NCBI GenBank assembly: GCA_017302775.1
Contig: JAFLDC010000212.1
Coordinates: forward strand, 1 to 5,429
Direction of reading: 5' to 3'
Length of the DNA: 5,429 nt
Source: Sphingomonadales bacterium
Lineage (GTDB): Bacteria; Pseudomonadota; Alphaproteobacteria; Sphingomonadales; Sphingomonadaceae
Made by a program: the position numbers and the translations under genes. The notes below the pieces were generated by a model that was given only the letters and a program-made list of their open reading frames with translations, had not been told where the DNA came from and made no database searches. Position 1 is the first letter of the stretch; each line of letters begins with the position of its first letter. Positions 1 to 5,152 of the stretch are shown here, piece by piece.

Positions 1-548
1 GATTGGGCCGGGCCGGTATAGCCGGTACGATCAAACATCTGCCGGGGCACGGTCGCACCACCTGCGACACACACAAGGCCATGCCGACTGTCACTGCCAG
101 CGAAGCTGAGCTTGAGGCGGATCTGGCCCCGTTTCGTGCGCTCAATCAGGCGCCCTCGGCCATGACCGGGCACCTGCTGTTCACTGCCTGGGATGCGGAT
201 AATCCGGCTACCCAGTCCGCGCGGATCATTGAGCAGGTTATTCGCGGCAAGATCGGTTTTGACGGGCTGCTGATGACGGACGATCTCGATATGGAGGCGC
301 TGTCTGGCACCGTGCCGGAACGGGCCGCCCGCGCGATTGCAGCCGGCTGCGACATTGCGCTCAACTGCTGGGCGAAAATGGACGATATGACCGGCATTTG
401 TGCGGCGCTTCCGGCAATGGAGGCAAAGGGGCTGGAGCGGCTTGAACGGGCCTTGTCATTTACCCGGATCGACGGCGCGAGCGGCGATCAGCCGGCTTTG
501 CTCGCCAAGCGCGACGCATTGCTGGCGCTGACCGGAACGCTGGCATGA
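1..548 (+). CDS. nagZ: Beta-N-acetylhexosaminidase NagZ, C-terminal part (5' end outside window)
   Basis: Glycoside hydrolase family 3 enzyme that removes beta-linked N-acetylglucosamine from cytoplasmic anhydro-muropeptides during peptidoglycan recycling. The frame is open to the left edge (first whole codon at base 3), leaving about 181 residues of an enzyme usually near 340. Visible landmarks, numbered from base 3: KHLPGHG at 11-17, the family signature; D22-T23-H24, matching the Asp-His dyad that acts as acid/base in NagZ; MTGHLLF near 53-59; and GLLMTDDLDM at 87-96, where D92 is the expected catalytic nucleophile. An alanine-rich helix and the GCDIALNC segment follow, as in other family members. 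No signal peptide can be judged because the N-terminus is missing. The TGA stop overlaps the scpA start as ATGA, suggesting translational coupling. The identity is secure; the upstream gene context is unknown. Confidence 0.95.
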   Translation, partial: LGRAGIAGTIKHLPGHGRTTCDTHKAMPTVTASEAELEADLAPFRALNQAPSAMTGHLLFTAWDADNPATQSARIIEQVIRGKIGFDGLLMTDDLDMEALSGTVPERAARAIAAGCDIALNCWAKMDDMTGICAALPAMEAKGLERLERALSFTRIDGASGDQPALLAKRDALLALTGTLA

Positions 549-1345
549 GCGAAACCGCGGACAGTCCTGCGATTACTTTTGCCGATGAGGATTGGCAGGG
601 CGTTGCAGCCGCGGCGACGGACGAAGCTGCGCTTTATCTGGAGCTTGACGGATGGGAGGGGCCGCTCGATCTGCTGCTTGATCTGGCGCGGCGGCAGAAG
701 GTGGATCTGCGGCGGATTTCGATCCTCGACCTTGTTGACCAATACCTGACCTATATCGAGCAGGCCGAAGCCCTGCGACTGGAACTGGCCGCTGACTATC
801 TGGTGATGGCGGCCTGGCTGGCCTATCTCAAAAGCGCGCTGCTGTTGCCGCGGGACGAGCAGGCCGACCCGAGTCCGGAAGAATTGGCGCTGCGTCTCCA
901 GCTGCGTCTGCAACGGCTTGCTGCGATGCGCGATGCTGCCGCGCGGCTGATGGGCCGCGACCGGTTGGGCCGTGATGTATTCTTGCGTGGCGCACCAGAG
1001 GGTTTGCGCGTCGATCGCAAGAACCTGTGGCAATGTGACTGGTTCGCGCTGGTTCAGGCCTATGGGCAGGTCAAGGCCCGTACCCAGCCGGTAGTGCACA
1101 TGGTTCGTGACCGGATGGTGATGACGCTCGATTCGGCGTTGTCGCGGGTATCATCGATGCTGGGCGTCAGTCTCGACTGGATGGAATTGCGCGATTTTCT
1201 GCCGCCGCATGCCGATCCACGGCTTAGGCGGTCCGCTATGGCGAGCAGTTTTGTGGCCGCATTGGAGCTGGCGCGGCTGGGTAAGGCCGAACTCCGGCAG
1301 GCGGATACGTTCGGCCCGCTGATGCTGCGCGGGATTGGGGCGTGA
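545..1345 (+). CDS. scpA: Segregation and condensation protein A (kleisin subunit of SMC-ScpAB)
   Basis: Kleisin that bridges the SMC ATPase heads and binds a ScpB dimer, helping to compact and separate the chromosome; it acts on the nucleoid. The 266-aa product fits the family. After a variable 35-residue leader comes the N-terminal SMC-binding region, with LDGWEGPLDLLLDLARRQKV at 34-53 (the family F/W-EGPLDLLL signature) and DYLVMAAWLAYLKSALLLP at 84-102. The middle (about 105-185) is charged and less conserved. The C-terminal winged-helix part, about 187-262, contains RSAMASSFVAALELARLGKA, the usual segment contacting the other SMC head. The ATG at 545 overlaps the nagZ stop (ATGA), with only a weak upstream GGAA, so reinitiation after nagZ is likely. 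No later in-frame start would keep the conserved N-terminal region intact with a better ribosome site. The stop overlaps scpB by GTGA. Confidence 0.96.
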   Translation: MSETADSPAITFADEDWQGVAAAATDEAALYLELDGWEGPLDLLLDLARRQKVDLRRISILDLVDQYLTYIEQAEALRLELAADYLVMAAWLAYLKSALLLPRDEQADPSPEELALRLQLRLQRLAAMRDAAARLMGRDRLGRDVFLRGAPEGLRVDRKNLWQCDWFALVQAYGQVKARTQPVVHMVRDRMVMTLDSALSRVSSMLGVSLDWMELRDFLPPHADPRLRRSAMASSFVAALELARLGKAELRQADTFGPLMLRGIGA

Positions 1346-1953
1346 CCCGTCCGGACGATCTGGTTCGGGCCGTGGAAGCCGCGTTGTTCGCTGCAGAAGA
1401 GCCGATGAGTGCAGAGGCGCTTTCCTCTCACCTGGGCGGAGCCAGCGTGAAGGATGCCCTTGCCGAATTGGTCGAAACCTACCGCGATCGTGGGGTTCAC
1501 CTGGTCGAGCGTGGCAAACGCTGGCATTTTCAGACCGCGCCGGATCTCGCGCATTTGTTGCGGCGCGAGCGCGAGGAATCGCGTCGGCTGAGCCGTGCCG
1601 CAACCGAGGTTCTGGCGATCGTTGCTTATCACGAGCCAGTCAGCCGGGCGGAGATTGAGTCGATTCGCGGTGTCCAAACCGCCAAGGGCACGCTGGACGT
1701 GCTGATGGAGGCGGGCTGGGTACGTATTGTCGGGCGGCGCGAAGTCCCGGGGCGGCCGGTCATATATGCCACAACGCCCGCGTTTCTGAGCCACTTTGGC
1801 CTCTCCAGCCGCCGGGATCTTCCGGGGATTGACGAATTGCGCGCGGCCGGGCTGCTCGATCCGGTGGAAGATGCGCTGGCCGACGCCATGGATACGCTGG
1901 GCGCGGCCGCGAAAGAGGATGCACCGCCCGAAGCTGAGCAATCGCCGGACTGA
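1342..1953 (+). CDS. scpB: Segregation and condensation protein B (SMC-ScpAB subunit)
   Basis: Partner of ScpA: a dimer of tandem winged-helix proteins (kite family) that binds the middle of the kleisin and regulates SMC head engagement. The product is 203 aa, normal for the family. The first winged helix covers about 5-80, starting LVRAVEAALFAAEEPMSAEA at 7-26. The second covers about 82-158, with TEVLAIVAYHEPVSRAEIES at 88-107, then RGVQ, and EVPGRPVIYATTPAFLSHFG at 134-153, which is the most diagnostic family stretch. FGLSSRRDLPGIDEL follows, and the acidic, Ala/Pro-rich tail after about 172 is probably disordered. The start is a GTG inside the GTGA overlap with scpA; a G-rich stretch (GGGATTGGGG) just upstream may serve as ribosome site. 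An 86-nt gap follows before tatA, the largest gap in this block. Confidence 0.95.
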   Translation: MTRPDDLVRAVEAALFAAEEPMSAEALSSHLGGASVKDALAELVETYRDRGVHLVERGKRWHFQTAPDLAHLLRREREESRRLSRAATEVLAIVAYHEPVSRAEIESIRGVQTAKGTLDVLMEAGWVRIVGRREVPGRPVIYATTPAFLSHFGLSSRRDLPGIDELRAAGLLDPVEDALADAMDTLGAAAKEDAPPEAEQSPD

Positions 1954-2039
1954 CTGGCAAGTTGGGCCGCAATGCCCTACATAGAGGTCATACAGGGGCC
2001 TTCGGGCATGCCCGCCCTTTGCATTGCAGGAGTTTTTCG
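1954..2039 (+). promoter_or_regulatory. scpB-tatA intergenic leader with possible alternative hairpins
   Basis: This is the only sizeable non-coding gap in the + strand block, so it is where a separate tat promoter or leader control would sit. Seen directly: GGG-GCC-TTCG-GGC-(ATG bulge)-CCC at 1995-2013, built on a cUUCGg tetraloop, and the perfect 12-bp palindrome CGGGCATGCCCG at 2003-2014, which can fold with a CATG loop. The two share bases and exclude each other. TACATA at 1978-1983 could be a poor -10 with TGGCAA at 1955-1960 as a poor -35 (17-nt spacer), each matching only about half of the sigma-70 consensus. No T-tract follows the hairpins, so they are not an obvious intrinsic terminator. 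A promoter is possible but unproven; readthrough from scpB is equally likely. Confidence 0.3.
2028..2032 (+). promoter_or_regulatory. Shine-Dalgarno site of tatA
   Basis: AGGAG lies 7 nt upstream of the ATG at 2040. It is the best ribosome-binding site in the window and fixes the tatA start, against an upstream in-frame TTG at 1962 that would add 26 residues unlike any TatA N-terminus. Its strength contrasts with the poor site in front of tatB, consistent with TatA being needed in excess. Confidence 0.75.
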
Positions 2040-2288
2040 ATGGGTTTCAGCGGAATTGGGCACTGGGTCATTCTGGCCATAGTGGTGCTGGTGCTGTTCG
2101 GCCGTGGCCGCATCTCAGAAATGATGGGAGATTTCGGCAAGGGCATCAGCAGCTTCAAGAAGGGCCTCGCCGAAGGGGAGGAAGTGAAGCCGCAGCCTCC
2201 TGCCGGTCAGATCCCGCCTCCGGCATCAGTTGAGCCGAAGCTCAATGGTGAGCCGATCGCCGATCCTTCTGCCAATAAGCCCCAGTAA
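2040..2288 (+). CDS. tatA: Sec-independent protein translocase subunit TatA
   Basis: Small inner-membrane protein that oligomerises at the TatBC-substrate complex to let folded twin-arginine proteins cross the membrane. The 82-aa product shows the canonical layout: short periplasmic N-terminus MGFSGIGHW, one transmembrane helix at about 9-20 (WVILAIVVLVLF), the hinge FGRGRIS at 20-26, an amphipathic helix at about 25-45 ending in FKKGL, and a Pro-rich acidic tail. The FG pair at the hinge and the FKK end of the amphipathic helix are TatA hallmarks. The start is supported by AGGAG 7 nt upstream and by agreement with the family N-terminus. It is followed after 26 nt by tatB, with a hairpin in between. 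TatA rather than TatE or TatB is favoured because it is first in a tatABC cluster. Confidence 0.95.
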   Translation: MGFSGIGHWVILAIVVLVLFGRGRISEMMGDFGKGISSFKKGLAEGEEVKPQPPAGQIPPPASVEPKLNGEPIADPSANKPQ

Positions 2289-2289
2289 C

Positions 2290-2309
2290 CTGCCGCCCCG
2301 GGCGGTCAG
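2290..2309 (+). other. GC-rich hairpin between tatA and tatB
   Basis: CTG-CCGCC at 2290-2297 pairs with GGCGG-(T)-CAG at 2301-2309 around a CCG loop: eight pairs with one bulged T. It begins one base after the tatA stop and ends five bases before the tatB ATG, filling nearly the whole gap. The only Shine-Dalgarno-like bases for tatB (GGCGG, 2301-2305) lie in the 3' arm. No T-tract follows, so it is not a classic intrinsic terminator. A role in lowering tatB translation or protecting the 3' end of tatA mRNA is inference. Confidence 0.5.
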
Positions 2310-2314
2310 TGGCC

Positions 2315-2680
2315 ATGTTTGATATCGGCTGGGATGAAATGCTGCTCACCGCGATCGTCGCGATCGTGGTGATCGGGCCCAAGGACTTGCCGCGCGCACT
2401 GCGTACGGTGGGCCGTTGGCTGGGCCAGATTCGCCGTGTTTCGGGCCATTTCCGTGCCGGGGTTGAGAACATGATCCGCGAGGCCGAGCTGGAGGAAATG
2501 GAGAAGAAGTGGCGCGAGCAGAATGCAGCGATCATGCAGGCGCATCCGCCGCTTGCAGGCCATGATGCTGCGCTGGTCGGGCCAGATCCAGGCACGACGC
2601 CCAGTCCGCCCGGCGCCTCTGCCGAGGCTGCGCTGACCGAGGCGCCGGACCTGCCCGAACCCCCGCGAAAGCCCGAATGA
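2315..2680 (+). CDS. tatB: Sec-independent protein translocase subunit TatB
   Basis: Membrane partner of TatC in the twin-arginine signal receptor complex. The 121-aa product begins MFDIGWDEML, the standard TatB N-terminus with the conserved glutamate at position 8. One transmembrane helix spans about 9-21, followed by the hinge IGPKDLP (20-26; the GP is the TatB counterpart of FG in TatA) and a long charged amphipathic helix to about 72 (for example RAGVENMIREAELEEMEKKW). The tail from about 77 is Ala/Pro-rich and probably unstructured. The protein is shorter than the 171-aa E. coli TatB, within the range I expect for alphaproteobacteria. The ATG at 2315 is preferred over an in-frame GTG at 2309, which only adds two residues. 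Its ribosome site is weak and buried in the preceding hairpin. The stop overlaps tatC (ATGA). Confidence 0.94.
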   Translation: MFDIGWDEMLLTAIVAIVVIGPKDLPRALRTVGRWLGQIRRVSGHFRAGVENMIREAELEEMEKKWREQNAAIMQAHPPLAGHDAALVGPDPGTTPSPPGASAEAALTEAPDLPEPPRKPE

Positions 2681-3495
2681 TGGCTTTCAAGATCGAAGAC
2701 ATAGACGAATCCCAGGCGCCGTTGATGGACCATCTGGTCGAGCTGCGCACTCGGCTGATCCGCGCGATTCTGGCGCTTGCGGTGGCCTTTGCGGTGTGCC
2801 TGTACTTTGCCAGCGATATCTTCGGCTTCCTGATCAAGCCGCTGACGGCGGCATTCCCGCCTGGCCAGGGTAAGCTGGTGTACACCAAGCTTTACGAAGC
2901 GTTCTTCGTGGAGTTGAAGGTTGCCCTGTTCGCAGCGTTCTTCGTCGCCTTCCCGGTGATCGCCAATCAGCTGTGGGCCTTCATCGCGCCGGGGCTCTAT
3001 GCCAAGGAAAAGAAAGCATTCCTGCCGTTCCTGTTCTGGACGCCGGTGCTGTTCACAGCTGGGGGCGCACTGGCTTACTACATTGTCATGCCCACAGCGT
3101 TCAAATGGATGCTGGGCTTCCAGGGCGAGAAAGGCGGGCTGAGCGTGGAGGCATTGCCAGCCGCTGGCGACTACCTGGGGCTGGTGATGCAGTTCATCCT
3201 GGCTTTCGGGATCAGCTTTCTGCTGCCGGTGCTGCTGATGTTGTTGAATCGCGCCGGGATCGTCAACCGCCAACAGCTGATCGGCCTCAGGCGGTATGTG
3301 ATCGTGGCGATCACGGCGGTTGCCGCGGTCATCACCCCGCCTGATGTCGTGTCGCAGCTCATGCTGCTGGTGCCGCTGTGGCTGCTGTTTGAAGGTTCGC
3401 TGCTGCTGATGTGGCTGGGCGAGCGCAAGGCGGTGGCGGCGGAGAGCCCGGTGGAACCGGCACCGCGTTCAAACGACCTGACCGGGACGCACTGA
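2677..3495 (+). CDS. tatC: Sec-independent protein translocase subunit TatC
   Basis: Polytopic inner-membrane protein that recognises the twin-arginine signal peptide and organises TatA/TatB. The 272-aa product fits the family and its six transmembrane helices. Landmarks: DHLVELRTRL at 18-27 (E22 and R24 match E. coli E15 and R17 in the cytoplasmic N-terminus); LWAFIAPGLYAKEKK at 99-113 (F102 and E111 match F94 and E103 of the RR-binding site); FTAGGALAYYIVMPTAFKW at 126-144; FILAFGISFLLPVLL at 173-187; and TPPDVVSQLMLLVPLWLLFE at 220-239, where D223 and Q227 match the conserved Asp and Gln before the last helix. The position aligned with E. coli E170 appears to be L182. The start is ATGATG; the first ATG overlaps the tatB stop, though the second is possible. 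The C-tail is Ala/Pro/Glu-rich. The stop faces the stop of the convergent gene with one base between. Confidence 0.96.
   Translation: MMAFKIEDIDESQAPLMDHLVELRTRLIRAILALAVAFAVCLYFASDIFGFLIKPLTAAFPPGQGKLVYTKLYEAFFVELKVALFAAFFVAFPVIANQLWAFIAPGLYAKEKKAFLPFLFWTPVLFTAGGALAYYIVMPTAFKWMLGFQGEKGGLSVEALPAAGDYLGLVMQFILAFGISFLLPVLLMLLNRAGIVNRQQLIGLRRYVIVAITAVAAVITPPDVVSQLMLLVPLWLLFEGSLLLMWLGERKAVAAESPVEPAPRSNDLTGTH
3430..3466 (+). other. Nested inverted repeats at the 3' end of tatC
   Basis: An outer stem GCGGTG (3430-3435)/CACCGC (3461-3466) encloses an inner stem CCGGT (3448-3452)/ACCGG (3456-3460) with a GGA loop; the 3' arms of the two stems abut. It lies in the codons for the variable cytoplasmic tail of TatC, about 30 nt before the stop, where convergent transcription meets. 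There is no T-tract on either strand, so I do not call it a terminator. It could be a coding coincidence in GC-rich DNA. Confidence 0.3.
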
Positions 3496-3496
3496 C

Positions 3497-5152
3497 CTAA
3501 CGCGCCTGCCACACCAGTCGCCCGCCAATCCACACCTCGATCACCTTGGTCTGGCGCAATTCGGCAGGGGTAGACAGGAATGGGTCGCGGTCAATCAGGA
3601 CGAAATCGGCTCGCTCGCCTGCAACCAGCCGGCCAAAGCGGCCTTCCGCGAAACCGGCATAGGCACCGCCTGAGGTATAGGCCGCAAACGCCTCTTCACG
3701 GCTGATCCGCTCCTGCGGCTGCCAGCCGCCCAGCGGCTCTCCGTCCGGTCCGGTCCGGCTGATTGCGGCTGCCCAGCCGGCAAAGGGGTCGGCAGCCTCC
3801 ACCGGGACATCGGATCCGAACACTACCCGCGCCCCGCTGCTCTGGATGGATTTCCACGCATAGGCGCCTGCCAGGCGGTTCGGGCCAAGCCGCTTTTCAG
3901 CCATCAGCCGGTCGGAAGTCTGGTGGACGGGTTGCATCGAAGCAATGATACCGTGCTTGCCGAACCGGGCGATGTCGGCCGGATCGACGACCTGAGCATG
4001 TTCGATGCGCCAGCGCCGATCGCCGCCGTAAGTACCGTCCATGTCCTCGATCGCGCTGAGCACGGCCATGTTGGCTTCATCGCCAATGGCGTGAACGGCG
4101 ATCTGGAACTTGTCGAGCGCGGCGCGGCTCATCAGGTTCTTCAGCTGGGTGTCACTGGTGATGCGCAGGCCGCGCGTGGCGGGCGCGTCGGCATAGGGCG
4201 CCTTCAGGCTGGCCCCGCGCGATCCGAGCGCGCCATCGACGTAGAGCTTCACGCCGTTAAGCCGCAGCCGGTCATCATACAGCCACGGGGTCGGTCCAGG
4301 CCCGCCGATCAGCGTCATCTGGTCTGTGCCAGAGGCGTAGGACATGATCCGGATCCGCAGCGTACCCTTGTCGCCCGCGCGGCGGTAGGTCTGCCAGTCT
4401 TCGATCGTGGTGCCCATGTCGGCAATCGCCGTCACACCCTTTGCCAGCAGGATATCCTGCGCCTTGGCCAGGGCCAGATCGCGATCTTCGGGCCGGGGCG
4501 GGGGCACCTTGGCGTCAATCAGTTCCATCGCGGTGTCGATCAGCACGCCGGCGGGCTTGCCGCCGGGGGCCAGCCGTTCGATCTTGCCGCCCGACGGATC
4601 GCGGGTCGTTGCGGTGACGTTTCCGGCTGTCAGGGCGCGCGAATTGGCCCAGCCCGCATGACCATCTACCCGGGTCAGCCAGACCGGACGATCCGGAACG
4701 ACCGCATCAAGTTCAGCCGCGGTGGGGAAACGTTTTTCCGGCCACTGTTCCTGATTCCAACCGCGGCCGATTATCCACGGACGGTCGGGGTGAGCCTTGG
4801 CATAGGCTCCAATCCGGGCCAACGCATCGGGCAGGGACGTGGCTTCGGAAAGGTCCAGCGTCAAAGCGGCAAAGCCCAGTCCCATCACATGGCCATGGCT
4901 GTCGATCAGCCCGGGGATCATGAAGCGCCCTTTGCCGTCGACCTTGTAGGTCGGTCGTTCAGGACGCTTGTCACCGCGATGGAGCACTTGCTTGATCCGT
5001 CCGTCATCGGCGATCAGCAGGCCGTTGAATCGGTCAATTCCGCCGGTTGCATCGACCGTGACGCCATCGACATTGTCGACCAGGGTGTCCGCCAGAACCG
5101 GCGCAGACAGGGTCAGAGCCGCCGCAAATCCGGCCAGAAGCAGCCCTTTCAC
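3497..5152 (-). CDS. Exported YtcJ-like metal-dependent amidohydrolase (amidohydrolase family 3)
   Basis: Predicted hydrolase of an amide-like or C-N substrate; YtcJ-type relatives include N-substituted formamide deformylase, but the substrate here cannot be read from sequence. The product is 551 aa, normal for the family. A Sec-type signal peptide covers 1-21 (MKGLLLAGFAAALTLSAPVLA, probable cleavage after VLA), with no twin-arginine. Then come an N-terminal beta-sandwich part and the TIM-barrel: H86 and H88 in IDSHGH, H165 in VDGHAGWANS, K302 in VKLYVDGALGSRGA (candidate bridging lysine), H354 in HAIGDEAN, H385 in RIEHAQ, MQPVH at 406-410, and D448 in VFGSDVP. These are the expected metal and catalytic positions. 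The C-terminal ADFVLIDRDPF restores the sandwich domain. The precursor contains no cysteine. The start is a GTG overlapping the stop of the upstream dehydrogenase (GTGA), with a poor ribosome site, so coupling is likely. The stop is TAG. Confidence 0.9.
   Translation of the reverse strand: MKGLLLAGFAAALTLSAPVLADTLVDNVDGVTVDATGGIDRFNGLLIADDGRIKQVLHRGDKRPERPTYKVDGKGRFMIPGLIDSHGHVMGLGFAALTLDLSEATSLPDALARIGAYAKAHPDRPWIIGRGWNQEQWPEKRFPTAAELDAVVPDRPVWLTRVDGHAGWANSRALTAGNVTATTRDPSGGKIERLAPGGKPAGVLIDTAMELIDAKVPPPRPEDRDLALAKAQDILLAKGVTAIADMGTTIEDWQTYRRAGDKGTLRIRIMSYASGTDQMTLIGGPGPTPWLYDDRLRLNGVKLYVDGALGSRGASLKAPYADAPATRGLRITSDTQLKNLMSRAALDKFQIAVHAIGDEANMAVLSAIEDMDGTYGGDRRWRIEHAQVVDPADIARFGKHGIIASMQPVHQTSDRLMAEKRLGPNRLAGAYAWKSIQSSGARVVFGSDVPVEAADPFAGWAAAISRTGPDGEPLGGWQPQERISREEAFAAYTSGGAYAGFAEGRFGRLVAGERADFVLIDRDPFLSTPAELRQTKVIEVWIGGRLVWQAR

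Noticed and set aside
1955..1983. TGGCAA-17 nt-TACATA as a sigma-70 promoter for tatA
   Set aside because: Both hexamers match only about three of six consensus positions, so it is mentioned only as a possibility within the intergenic leader and not called as a promoter.
1962..2039. Upstream in-frame extension of tatA from a TTG
   Set aside because: The added residues do not resemble a TatA N-terminus, while the ATG at 2040 has AGGAG at ideal spacing and begins MGFSGIGHW as expected.
2350..2367. Exact tandem repeat of CGCGATCGT (two 9-bp copies)
   Set aside because: It encodes the Ala-Ile-Val repeats of the TatB transmembrane helix; codon repetition in a hydrophobic helix explains it without a separate function.
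2242..3273. 343-codon open frame on the - strand across tatB and tatC
   Set aside because: It is antisense to two unmistakable Tat genes, has low-complexity Gln/Arg/His-rich composition, no ribosome site and no recognisable domain.
4771..4779. TTATCCACG, an 8-of-9 match to the DnaA box
   Set aside because: It is the reverse complement of codons for the conserved PWIIGRGWN motif of the amidohydrolase, is a lone near-match, and has no AT-rich stretch or further boxes nearby, so it is not evidence for an origin.
5089..5152. Amidohydrolase as a Tat substrate because it lies beside tatABC
   Set aside because: The signal peptide begins MKGLLLAG and has no twin-arginine pair, so it reads as a Sec signal; adjacency is convergent and probably incidental.
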